From assembly GCA_000349905.1 (NCBI GenBank), contig KB722784.1, positions 13,325 through 36,698 on the forward strand: a stretch of 23,374 nucleotides of DNA. Direction: 5' to 3'. The DNA comes from Volvariella volvacea V23 (taxonomy: Eukaryota; Basidiomycota; Agaricomycetes; Agaricales; Pluteaceae). The notes beneath the pieces were generated by a model, which was not told the origin of the DNA, searched no databases, and saw nothing but the letters and a program-made list of their open reading frames with translations. Below are positions 9,570-20,302 of this stretch, in pieces. Numbering within the stretch: the stretch's first letter is position 1; every line of letters begins with the position of its first letter. The position numbers and the translations under genes were made by a program.

Positions 9570-11734
9570 ATGGCGAGAATAATTGTCTGCTGCTTCGATG
9601 GAACCGGAAATAGGTTCAAGGACACAGTAGTATCGATTTGCGTCGAACTTGTGGCACGAGACTGAATTTCAATACCCCTGCATAACCAAGAACACCAACG
9701 TCGTACGACTCTTCAGCGCCTTAGAAAAGGACGATCCTGAACGACAATGCGTCATGTACCAGGTATGTTTTTGGGATTTTCCTTCGTTTGTGTTAGCATC
9801 GACGTCGTCCAGCAGGCTGTATCGGATTCTTTGGAGGGGGGTTAACAAGCCAACTGACATGGGATGATGTAAAATTGCTCATGCTGCTGTTAATAATTGT
9901 ATACACAGTCCCTGCCCTTTGGATTGGTACGCGTCTTGCCTATACCTGGTCACGTTATAGAGATAGTTGATGGGGTACATAGTCGTGAGGAGCGCCTTGT
10001 GCGGTTTTAACAGCACATACGTAGATGATGGCACAATCGTAAGTGGTATTGCCATAAGCATCTTTCCTATGGTGTGGATCCTCTTCCGGCTCTACATGGG
10101 ATTTAACCAAGCCATCGCGGTGGACCTCGATGATCATATGAAAAAAGGGTATGTGTACTTCTCTTGCACTCAAGGGGTGAATCATAACATCGCGCCTAGT
10201 TACAGATTTGTCATGCAAAACTACAGGTAACGCTCAATCGCGTCAACGTTTATGCAACTTGAGGTGATTTACTATCGCACAAGGAAAGGGGATAAGATCT
10301 GTCTATTTCGATTCTCGAGAGGTTCCTGCATTGCTCGCATGCTGGCCGGTATGATACACATGGTACGTTGAGCCTTACCAAGTCACACGGCGTGCCAGCT
10401 GAGTGCCATTCAATTAGATTGGCATACTCCCAGTCCACAATGAACAGCTGGTGGACTTCGCATACGAAAATTTTCATACCAAGGGAAGGAAGGGCAATCA
10501 CGTTTGTCGAGAATTCAAAAAGGCCTGCGCGTAAGTCGCAGTCATCTGATGCAGTCGTTTTTCTGACTGAGTTTTGGATAGTACTTCAGTCATAGTGGAC
10601 TTTGTAGGGGTCTGGTGAGTCATCTTTCTACGAAGTAATGCTCCACTCACGAAGCCACCCTTCATACCAAAGGGACACTGTTAGTACTGTTGGAATCGTT
10701 CCGCGGCAGGTGACCTTCTCCACAACCACGAGCCATGGCATCAGGGTATTCAGGCACGCTCTGGCATTGGACGAAAAACGCACAAACTTTCATGCAAATA
10801 CATGGGCTGAACCGGCCTTCAACGAAGATAAATATATTGTCTTCGGTCTTCCCCAATCACTTGCTGAAGAGCTCGCTAAATACGGATTAACACAGAGCTC
10901 GAGTTCGCCATAAGATGGGGTTCGATTCATTGGATATTTATGGACAGAAAGCTGGAACCCGTCCAACGAGATACTGCCAATGAGCGAGAAGTTTGGTTTG
11001 TTGGTGAGCGGTTTCTCGTCAATATCAAGTCAACTCAGCGCACCAACGAAGCTATCAGGATCACATTGTGATGTGGGCGGTGGTAGCGCTGTGGCTATGG
11101 GTGATCCGGAGAAGATCGATGTCTCGCCAATCCCGTTACAGTGGATGATCAAGGAGTGCATCGCAAACAAGACTGGAATCTTGTTCAAACATGACACGCT
11201 GACTACCATCGGGATCAGCTGGCACGGGATAGAAAAGGTCCTACAGGAAGATTACAAGCTTGACCTGAAGACAATCGAACCACGCCTTGTGGAGCATATG
11301 AAGTCCCTTCCCGATGAAACCACGACCAGTTCTCTGGAATCGAGAGTGCTAAACCCCAAAGTTGGCGATAGCATACCAGAACCTCGCATCTCAGACCAAT
11401 TGAAAACGCGGAGTAAATTGTTCTATTGGGCATCGCCTTGGTGGGTATTCGAGATACTTCCGAGTTGGGATGCCTATCAACTTCCTTGTGGGTGTAAAGA
11501 GCAATGGAGAAAGGACCTGAGGTGGGTTTATTAATCCGGTGGTTTCTGTTCGTTATCCTTCGACTGATTAGACCGAATTTTGGATGGGGTCGTTATATGC
11601 CATTAACTGAGGGCGTCGTGAGGGTCCATTCATCAGTGAAGAGGTTTATAGAAATACCTGGAGAGAAATACAGGCCATTAGCCTACAATTGGAAATCAGC
11701 GGATGAGTCGGGGCTGATCGAATGGGAAAATTAG
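9570..11734 (+). CDS. DUF2235 alpha/beta-hydrolase (Tle1-like catalytic domain) with hydrophobic insertion
   Basis: Deduced exons: 9570-9626, 9691-9762, 9797-9926 (left edge uncertain), 9983-10148, 10200-10226, 10284-10362, 10418-10530, 10582-10614, 10673-10845, 10896-11003, 11059-11521, 11572-11734; about 527 aa. Family landmarks in order: IIVCCFDGTGN, NTNVVRLFSAL, YRFVMQNYRKGDKICLFRFS, FVGVWDTVSTVGIVPRQ, IRVFRHALALDEKR, EVWFVGSHCDVGGGS and IPLQWMIKEC. The domain is shared with type VI secretion phospholipases of the Tle1 group, and many fungal homologues are uncharacterised. The likely triad is Ser162, Asp227, His322. Two things are odd. The usual G-F-S-R-G elbow reads R-F-S-R-G. About 50 extra residues with two hydrophobic segments (about 68-87 and 103-124) sit between the AGIGT-like motif and the DLDDH helix, suggesting membrane association. 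The 9763-9815 junction needs a 34-nt intron, a weak donor or a 1-nt frameshift, so a recent pseudogene is possible. Confidence 0.82.
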
Positions 11735-11789
11735 AGGTCTTATGGCACCGTGCCAGCCACTTACTCTCACTCAGATAGTTTAATGGACA

Positions 11790-12170
11790 GAGTGGATTTG
11801 TAGAAGTCTTGTTCTGGAAATGTTTGGATGAGAACAGCATAGCCAAGCTTCAAGTAGTTTGTTGTATAAACCGAGATGTGTTATGAATGCACCGTACTGC
11901 ACTGTCCATCATTTGTTGAGATTTCCGGATTTCCGGATTTCTGATGAACTCTGGAGAGCTACTTCGACTGTCTTCAATTCGTTGCAAAGTTATTACTACA
12001 ACATATTTTCGGTGACTACTAGCCGAAGCATGGGAATCCAGGTCGGCAACATTCTACTCACTTTTCGCTTGCCACTACCTGCCAGTGTCGTTCCGATACA
12101 ATGCCAGAGACTGCGTTCAGATGCCCCATAAAGCGCTATAGTAGACGAGACAATAAACGACGATCTTCAT
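11790..12170 (-). pseudogene. Dead fourth copy of the secreted Cys-rich family
   Basis: All three exons of the array family are detectable in the same order and strand. Exon 1 starts at 12170 with MKIVVYCLVYYSALWGI (member 3 has MKIVTWCLFYFSALQ) and then stops at a TGA (12117-12119). The exon 2 remnant keeps PKICCSNNFATN and then stops (TGA 11974-11976). The exon 3 remnant near 11870 keeps the shape of YTANCFEQG and TFPGQ but with Cys changed to Tyr and PGQ changed to PEQ. Several deletions separate the pieces. Closest to member 3, including the upstream block. It lies just 3' of the DUF2235 gene, about 5.5 kb from its siblings. Confidence 0.82.
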
Positions 12171-12526
12171 AGCCAGCTCTATTATGATGATTGCGGAGGC
12201 TGGTTGAACGTGGGCCCTATTTCCTGCCCGAGGACGCGTGTACTAGACTTGGAGCGCCACGCCAAACCTATCTCGCGAGTTCTTTGTGGTGGGCCTTGGC
12301 GTGTCAGAATCCAACCCGAAACGAACAGTAGTAGAACGAGCAGTGGGGTCGCATCGTTGACATGGACGGTCGATCACGGTACGATTAGAATGGTGAGAAA
12401 ATACAATCCTCAGAGGAGCACTTAAATAGCAAGAAGATATGTACATTATGCCTGTAATGCCCGTGTGCTAGTAGATGCATGCCCTATGTATGGTGCAACG
12501 AATACACATCAATTATCACTATACCA
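12171..12526. other. Intergenic between dead copy and NOP58
   Basis: 356 nt. The left part is the fossil promoter of the dead secreted-protein gene; the rest is the 3' region of NOP58. No gene seen. Confidence 0.5.
12206..12266 (-). promoter_or_regulatory. Fossil of the shared upstream block
   Basis: GAACGTGGGC at 12206-12215 and GCCACGCCAAA from 12256 (one C fewer than in member 3) lie 36 nt and about 86 nt from the dead start codon. The interval closely follows that of member 3, so the duplication carried its promoter. Confidence 0.45.
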
Positions 12527-14865
12527 TCACGCATCAGATTTTTTTGACTTCTTCTCCTTCTTCGAAGACGATTCACCCCCTCCTGCTGCCTCTTTCTCCG
12601 CCTTCTTGGCCTTCTTCCTCGCCTTTCGCTCCTCCTCCGTCTCCTACAATCGCCCACAAGTTAGCATTCACAGAGACACAGGAGCTATCAACTAACACAA
12701 GCGCTCACCTTAGGCTTCGACGGCTCTTCACTGGCAGCAACAACAGCCTCGCTCTCCCTCCGCTTCCGTTTCTTTTTCTTCTCGTCCCCATCAACATCCA
12801 TCTTATTTTCATCTTCCTCGCTCGCCTCTCCCTCGCTCGCTTCCTCCTTCTTCACCTTCTTCTCTTTCCTCTCCTTCTCCGCTTTCTTCTTCGCCTTCTT
12901 CTCCTCCTTTGCCTTCCTCTTCTCCTCCTTGACCTCCTCCACAACCTTCACCGCAACCTCCATCGGACTCTCCCTCTGCGTCGACACAAACTCCACAGCG
13001 TCAACCTGCATATTATACGTCTTCGTCTCGCCCTTCATCTCAAACTTTTGCTGCTTCCTCGCTCCGCTGTGCTCGGCGCTGCCGCTGTTGAACTTGCGGA
13101 TCCCGCCGAGCTCTTCTTGGTGCTCGAGAGCGCGGAGCCGGGACTCGAGTTTGGCCCGGTTTTCAACGCCAATCGAGGGCGCGAGGGGCTCGGATTTGCC
13201 GTCGGCGTCGGTGAGGGCGTCGACGCGGATCGAGAGGGCCGCTTTTGTTGCTACCATACGAGCCATCTAGATGGCGTGTCAGCATGCACGCGTCGAGTCG
13301 TTCCTCGGTGATGCCAGTGCTCACCTTGCCCTTTAGTTTTGGTGGTGCTTGACCGATCAATGAAGCCTAACGAGGCGAAATCAGCGATAGATCAAAACCA
13401 TGTCCTTGCGAAAGCGACGTACATGGTAGATCAAGCCGTACTTTGGCGTATCATGCTTGGTCTTCAACGCCCTGAAGAGGGCCTTCTCTGCTCCCAAAAT
13501 TTGCACGGTACTGGCTGGATGTTTCGCCAAATTCAACAGACTCCCCGCATGGCTTATCAGTCTCGCTCCGACCAGCTCTCCCACCAACGCCGTCAAATTC
13601 GGTGCAATGGCGTTCATACGATTGCGAAGGTACTCTGCCAGCTGCGAGCGATATTCCGAGATTGAGATAACCTGGTCGCACAGGGAGTGGATGTGGGTGA
13701 TATCCGACTCGGAGATTTCGGTGCCCATCGAAATCTCGGCGGCGGCTTTGAGGACTTGTTCGAGGTCTTCGGGGAGGATGGAGGCGAAGGAGGTTGATGA
13801 GGCGTTGGTGCGGAAACCTGGAGATGGGTGAAGTTAGTCGGAATGTTGTGTTGGTGAGAGCTGGACGGCGAGGCTCACCCATGTGTCGGACGGCTCTGGC
13901 GTAGGCGATGTTGTCTGATATTATCTTGGCCATCTCGGGGAAATGCCAGCCGTACCATTCCTAGCACCGGAGTGATTGAGTCTCGCTTATACATCAAGGG
14001 AATGTCAATGCAACATACCTTGACACGCATCGCATATATGTTGATCTCTTTGTCTAGATCGTCAAGCAGGGCGATGGCTTGTACGACCATTGTGTCGACT
14101 TTATCGGGCGAGAACTTGAGCTTGAATCTGAGATATGAGAGAGGCATCATTAAGTTGGATGAACGGGATTGGAGGAGATGGGACGAACCTCGAAAGCGAA
14201 TGGCTGAGACCCAAACTCATAGTTGCCAGATCTTTGGGATCCAGTCCGTCCATCAATGCAGCCAGCTGAGCCCTGATACCTCTCCATAGATCACTGTATT
14301 GCCCCGCATTGATCGTAATCCCCAACTTCTTGGATATTGAATGTGCTATTAAACGCCGAGTGACAAAGTTAGCCCATCAATTTGTATATGAATATGTAAA
14401 GGACCGAAGAAGGAATGAATAGACAACGGGAAATAACGACAACGAGATAAAGGAGAGGGGATACACACAGAGACTTGAATCAACAACCACCAAAGATTCC
14501 TTTCCCTTTCCTTTATTCACGACTTCCTCCGTCAAAAATTTCTTCAAACCCTTCCCAATCTTTCCCTTCTGCAGGGCCGTGATGTCTTCCACTGCGGTTG
14601 CGGTATTCGTGAACCGATGAAGTGCTTTCAGTTTTAATCTATAGAATAATAAATACGAACACAATGTGAGCCCTCGTTCTCCGATCCCGCGTATCCTTCA
14701 CCACCCTCCATCCCCGCAGCGCACGCGTTGAGAAAGGGATACGTACAGCTTGTTAGCCTTCTCTGGCGACTGAAACTCCTTCCATAGATCTGGACTCTCC
14801 AATTTTGCGGTATCAGTAACTTTGAATAGGCAGTAGCCCATCGCCGTCTCGTAGAGCACGAGCAT
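12527..14865 (-). CDS. NOP58: Nucleolar protein 58, box C/D snoRNP core
   Basis: Nine exons, read 5' to 3' on the minus strand: 14747-14865, 14469-14638, 14345-14189, 14127-14019, 13960-13879, 13817-13423, 13366-13325, 13266-12709, 12643-12527; 582 aa. NOP58 binds box C/D snoRNAs with Nop56, fibrillarin and Snu13 and guides rRNA 2'-O-methylation and pre-rRNA processing in the nucleolus. The N-terminus [16 protein letters not shown] and KANKL are the usual Nop58 start. The coiled-coil and Nop domain follow, with [55 protein letters not shown] and [13 protein letters not shown]. From about residue 467 the tail is Lys/Glu-rich with acidic patches and ends in K-K-S-D-A. The family's tail is also charged, but this protein is some 50-70 residues longer than yeast or human Nop58. 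It is Nop58 rather than Nop56 by its N-terminus and its KYGLIYH-ASLIGQ region. Confidence 0.97.
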
Positions 14866-15226
14866 CGTAGCGGCTTTTTCGGTTTGTTTTCGGTTCGATT
14901 AATTTGACTAGAGAAGGGGGATAGGAAAGATGCCTGAAGGACAAGCAGCACGATGGCGAGCGTCTGGTGCACCCTGTACACAGAAACTTTTTCAAATCAA
15001 TCGGGTGTGTATATTTTCGCCTAAGTTAAAGTTTTCCCAGGATGCGTGAGAACAGGCTGCTTGATTGGGTAGTGGTATTTCGGTTCATCAGCATCGGCTC
15101 TGCCACTTGTGAGCTCCTTGTGGACGTGACTGTGGGTAGGATCAAGAAGAATCAAGCAAGCTTGAACGGTAGCCTTTGCTTTTGTTCCTGCGTTGGGAGT
15201 CTACCACAACCATTAGCGCTCAAACC
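14866..15226. promoter_or_regulatory. Divergent promoter region, NOP58 / carboxypeptidase
   Basis: 361 nt separate the two start codons, so both promoters must lie here or in shared sequence. A minus-strand open frame (14634-14981) only extends into NOP58 and its first intron. No TATA box or other element is clear to me. Confidence 0.5.
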
Positions 15227-17651
15227 ATGCTTTGGCCCAAGCTATCCTCTCTCACCCTCCTGGTTCCGTTCCTTGCGATACCATGGCAAGCCTTGGCTAA
15301 CGTCATGTCGTACCCGTATCAGGATGCGTTAGCCAGCCCTCCTTCTGGACCAGCTAGCTGGCAAGCATTAGCGGACCATGGAAACTACACCATCATGTCC
15401 CATGACAGGTTTCCGAACCACCAAGTTCGCATAAGAAAGACCGAGTTCTGTGATCCAACTGTGAAGTAAGCTTGAGGTCTCACACGGAGCAGGTTTATGC
15501 CAGCTTTGTACAGACACTGACTGTTAACCAGCGTCTTCACAGGATACCTTGATATCGACGGGGGAGCCAAACACCTTTTCTTTTACTTCTTCGAAAGTCG
15601 TCGGTCTCCGGAGAACGGTCGGTGCATTTCTTGAGTATCCATGCAGACTTGCTCACTGCAGTGCTTTGTGTTGCACTATAGACGATGTTATAATGTGGAT
15701 CAACGGAGGTAGTTCATCCACGTACGTCACGGTGATGTATACACTGAACAATAATCTTCCATAGGCCCTGGTTGTTCCTCTTCCATGGGTTTGCTGATGG
15801 AATTAGGTAGGTGAACTATTGACTCCGTGACTAACTTCCCTCGGCTTCGACCAATCCAACCCTTCTCATTCTTGAATTCTCTTCTAATCCTATACGAGCG
15901 CCGAACTGTGCCTATCGAACGCTTACAGCACCTACCTCGTTACATAGGGCCTTGCAACATCGATACCCAAGGCATATCTCCCAACGGAACATTATGGAAT
16001 CCACATTCATGGAATAACGAAGCTAACATATTCTTCCTCGATCAACCGTAAGCATGCTTCTGCCCACAATCCTCAATCATCGGTCCTGTACTTACTACTG
16101 TCACCGTTACACATGTACAGTGTTGGAGTAGGATTCTCCTACGCCGACTATGGCGAAACGATCGAAACTACGGAGGATGCAGCAAAGAACATTTATGCTT
16201 TCTTGACCATCTTCTTCCAGACGTTCAAGGAATTAGACAAGAAACCTTTGCATCTCGCTGGAGAGTCCTATGGTGTACGTCTCCCTCCCACTCTATTCCT
16301 AATGACCAACTGGGCTAATCGACAATCCGTCCGGTGGGATGCATGTACAGGGCCGCTATCTCCCCGTATTTGCAAGCGAAATTTATGACCAGAACCAAGT
16401 GGCACTTAAAGAGGGTCGTCCAACGATCAATCTCAAAAGCATCATCATAGGAAACGGTATCACCGATATCTCTACGTATGTAGCCATCTTGTCTTCACCT
16501 GATCGGCCCCACCAACATTTTCTTTGCTGATGTTCATGCGGATTGGAATAGGTTATATGAAGGAAGATATGAAATCGAATGTGGAAACGCCGCATACGAC
16601 GTCCCGTTCCAATCCATTTCTGCATGCGTCAGAATGAAGAGAGCTGTGAGTCGCCCCGTTGTCTCGTTACAGTCACACCCCAGTACCCCAATATCACCAT
16701 GTCCTTACCGTACGCTAACCCTATCACCGCACCCACAACAGTTGCCTCGATGCAAGAAGCTGATGGAAGAATGGTGCATCGACTCGTTTGATTCCATAAA
16801 CTGCAAAGCGGCGGTGTCGTTCTGCGATAGCGAGTTGTCGACGAACATGTGGGATAGCGGTGCGTCATATGCATTTGTCCCCTCATCCGAAATATCCTGT
16901 CGATTGACGCGATTCCATCAGGCCGAAACGTCTACGATATTTCAAAGGTACGCATATTGCGTGTTGTTCCTTCACTCCTGCTCACTCCCACTCTCACTCT
17001 TCTTACCCACCCGAATTGGACTCTAGCCTTGTATCGGGGACTTGTGCTACAACGAAACAGCAGCCATAACAGCCTACCTCAACCGCCCCGACATCCGCTC
17101 TCTCCTCGGCGTATCGTCTCGAGCACCGCCATTCGAGTCTTGCTCGGACAAAGTCGGCAGAGGGTTCGCGGCGCACATGGATAAATGGCACGCACACACC
17201 CAGGACTACGTCGCTGCCTTGCTGGACCGAAGCGTAGGCGCCGATGCTGGTGGGATAAGGATGTTAATCTACGCGGGGACGTACGACTGGCAGTGTAACT
17301 GGGTCGCGAACTGGAGGTGGGTGGAGAAGTTGGAGTGGAGCGGGAGAGAGGCGTTTGCGAGCGTCGATTGGCGCAAGTGGGGTGTTGTTGGCGCTGGCGC
17401 TCGAGGCGTTCGAGGTGGTGGGGTTGCGGCGGGGGAGGTGAAGCAGACCGAGGTGTTGACTTTTGTTACTGTACGTGGGGCTGGACATATGGTGAGTTGT
17501 CACGGTTCTTTACTTTGGTTGTCTTTCGATATACGTTGCTCCTTGCTGAGGACCGAGGCTGATGTCTATGTGACTTGTATAGGTCCCATTCGATAAACCG
17601 GCGGAATCGTTCGCGATGTTATCGAGATGGCTGAAAGGAGAGGATATTTAA
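15227..17651 (+). CDS. Serine carboxypeptidase, S10 family (carboxypeptidase Y-like)
   Basis: Twelve exons: 15227-15465, 15532-15617, 15682-15708, 15765-15806, 15948-16047, 16121-16274, 16351-16475, 16552-16645, 16742-16859, 16922-16947, 17027-17491, 17583-17651; 514 aa. It releases C-terminal residues from peptides, normally in the vacuole or outside the cell at acid pH. A signal peptide (MLWPKLSSLTLLVPFLAIPW) is followed by GYLDI, MWINGGPGCSSSMGLL (oxyanion region), NIFFLDQPVGVGFSY, GESYGGRYLPVFASEIYDQN with nucleophile Ser214, IIGNGITD, IYAGTYDWQCNWVANW with Asp424, and GAGHMVPFDKP with His491. The triad and the disulfide-type cysteines are present, so it should be active. A Gly-rich insertion (about 455-478) precedes the histidine region. 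The ATG at 15227 is chosen because it opens the signal peptide. No long propeptide like that of yeast CPY is evident. Shares its upstream region with NOP58. Confidence 0.96.
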
Positions 17652-20302
17652 CCCCGATATACCAGTAGTATCTCCATCCGTGTACACTCATTGTGTGGTG
17701 AGGTTTTTGAAATGACGGGGCCGTACGGCCCGGGCAGATATTCCTATCTTTAACTCTGGATCTGATATCGACGTCAACTCGGACATGGATGAGCTCTATA
17801 TTCCCAACCGCACCGTCATACGTTAATTGATCGTGATTGACATAAAATACCCAAGCATGGAGTTGAATGACTTTGTACCTCCGGGGTGCACAAGTACTTA
17901 GTAGCTGGGGAAATTCGTCGTTCAGCACTCCCTGTCATTTTGGTTCGGTGATTATTGATGAAATGCCATGGGTGGTGTAGCGCTGCAGGATCGATGTTGG
18001 CGGTGTCAGTGTCGATGTGGACGTAGATGTAGATGGGAGAGGCACATAGCCTCTGATATCAAACATCAGCAACCTCGGCCGCTGTCTACTGTGGGATTTT
18101 GCACCAGCTATACCTCAGAGTTGGCGCCAGAACCTTGCTGGCGCGGTTGTGTGTATTTCTTTAAGCTGGCGCCATCTTATTGTATCAAAAGACATAGGTT
18201 CCTTGCATTTAATATTGCTTCAAAAGCGCGACAAGATTTGTGATTGATTTGCCTTGAAACATGATCATATCGGAATGGCTGTGCGAGGAACTAACGCCCA
18301 TCATCTGCCCAAAACACATGTACATGCACATCACCCGCGCTCCGAATCCTCGCTCTCCCGCTCCCTCCTGATCAACGACAGATCGCACAACTACAGTATC
18401 ACACATCATGCATCATGGGTGATGGTCACTGCCTCGCCAGCCAACCTGAGGGCACGCCCTTAACTTCGGTGTCTATAATGCCAAACAATCCGGGACACGC
18501 CATATCTCCCTCTTTGGACGAAATAATGCTTGACCACCCGCACGACCCTTTGCACGCCCAGCAGGCCCGGGGCTGTTGATAGATGGCCACTTTGTTCTGT
18601 ATATGGTACGTATCAACACCCTTAGGTACGGTGCTTACGGGAACCGGCAGCCGTTCGGTGGTGGTGTGGTGTGCCTCTACTCTGCTTTCGGCCTTCCAAC
18701 CGCTTAACTCGGGAGTCAACAGTTGACCCAGGACAGTGGGCGGTGGTGACCAATTGTTGGGCTTGACGCGGCGGTTGCTCAGGATTATGGTTCTAGCCTG
18801 CCAGTGGGCAATGAGGCATGGATGGATGAGTCAGGGATTCTTTTGTGGTTGGCAACCGATATGAAGGTGTTGGATGGGTACGTACAGTACAGTGCTGGCG
18901 AGGTGTTATCGCGGCATTGTTATTGCACGCTGGAAGGGGTCAGTGGTGTGGAAATGCAAGCTTCTGCGGACGGATTGGGAGGGAGTAAGCCGAATTCCAA
19001 GTTGCTTATGTATGAATGGCTTGGTATTGTGCGAATCGTCCGGTTAGTGATCATCAACGATGCAAGATGGAAGTGGGTCCATGTCATGCACATAAAGAAG
19101 CCGATGTCCTTGCCGGGTTCTCAACCAGCGGGTGCAGTGTGCTGCTAAATCTCCAAAGAGCAAAACACCAGGTTAGATCAAGTCGGCAATCCTGAAAGGA
19201 TTTTCATTGCGTACTGTCCATAAAAAACTTCAGGTGCTTATCGTCCGATTTGCGCCACCCATGGATATGGGTTCTGGGATACGCGTGGATAGCACGTTCA
19301 ATTGAATTGCCAGAGGAAAGGTCCCGGTGGAGGTGTAGGGGTGCCATTGGGTGCTGTCGAACGCTCTGAACTGTGATTGGTTCCCGTTCTTGCTTGTCCT
19401 CCCCGACGGTTTGGGAATCCCCGAGATCTGGTAGATCTGACATAGCACTTAGCTCGAGACCCTGCGTGAGGTGCTGTTGTTGCCTCGACGGACATTACGA
19501 CGCTAAATAAAAGACGTTGCCGGGCCAGACACGAGACCCGCAGTGCGGAATGCAGTATTATTAGCTGGCTGACGGTCGCGTGCGGTGTGTCAGACGGAAG
19601 ACAAAGAGTGATTGTTGCTCTGGTGGCCAAAGCTGGCACTGCAATCCGAGAGTGTGGATTGTGCGTTCACTGGGGTCCTTCTGATGCAATCAGGGACGGA
19701 AGACGACATATCTGATGTGTTAAACCCAGTCGGTCCAGGCTCGAGATTTTGTGTTGACCATTGTTGGTCCTTGTGCGCTACCACCTCCATTCACAGAGAG
19801 AACAAATGCTCGTTTCGCTCGCATTTTCGCGACAGTCCCGTTTGAGCGTTGAACATTTATGCTGGAAGAAGGATTCTTGCATGGAATGCAATGAATTGAC
19901 GGGAGGCAGAGCTACGCAAGGATGCATTGCCATAGTGATGTGGGAGCCATTCCGGAGAGACCGAGCGACCCAAAGTATTGGACCTTCCCATCCAATCGCG
20001 AGTACAAATACTCCTCCGTCCCATCACCTTCCTTTTCCCCACCCCCCTCGTTCTCCTCTTCTCCTCCCCTTAGGTAAGTCCTTATCCTCGTCTTTGAGGC
20101 GCCGCAACTGACTCAAAACTCTTCTTTCCCTGCCACCTCGACCACCTTCGACCAGCCTTCATCCTTTGGGCTTGCCCGGCGCATTCCCTTCTTTCTTTTT
20201 CTGCCAACGAATTCCAATCGTCGACACGTTCCTTAAGCAGGCTCTTTGACTTTCCTCACCGGCTGTGCCATTTCATTTTCCGAGTTTTTGTGATCAATCA
20301 AC
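17652..20302. other. 2.65-kb gap without a convincing gene
   Basis: Open frames such as 17968-18243 (+), 18804-19148 (+) and 19298-19639 (-) are short, have no recognisable motif and cannot be chained through plausible introns. The left end is the carboxypeptidase 3' region. The last 300 nt, just before the ferritin-like gene, are strongly pyrimidine-rich (about 20005-20290), typical of a fungal promoter or leader, with a CCCCT core (inverse of the AGGGG stress motif) near 20065 and a GTAAGT at 20072 that could open a leader intron. A cluster of GGCGCC palindromes lies at 18121-18174. A non-coding RNA or a fast-evolving gene cannot be excluded. Confidence 0.5.
18121..18174. repeat. Cluster of GGCGC palindromic repeats
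   Basis: TTGGCGCCAG (18121-18130), GCTGGCGCG (18137-18145) and GCTGGCGCCA (18165-18174). The first and third are near-exact inverses of each other and could pair into a hairpin with the middle copy in the loop. No function assigned. Confidence 0.45.

Noticed and set aside
12475..13311. Plus-strand open frame of 278 codons, leucine/proline-rich
   Set aside because: Shadow of the Lys/Glu-rich tail of NOP58 on the opposite strand; its composition is explained by that tail.
14019..14746. Possible box C/D snoRNAs inside NOP58 introns
   Set aside because: I looked for RTGATGA and CTGA pairs in the first introns and found only partial matches without a matching second box.
15176..15226. Upstream in-frame extension of the carboxypeptidase
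   Set aside because: It would start at a non-ATG codon and would bury the signal peptide that begins at 15227.
18804..19148. Plus-strand open frame of 114 codons in the gene-poor gap
   Set aside because: No motif, no homologue recognised and no plausible exon partners.
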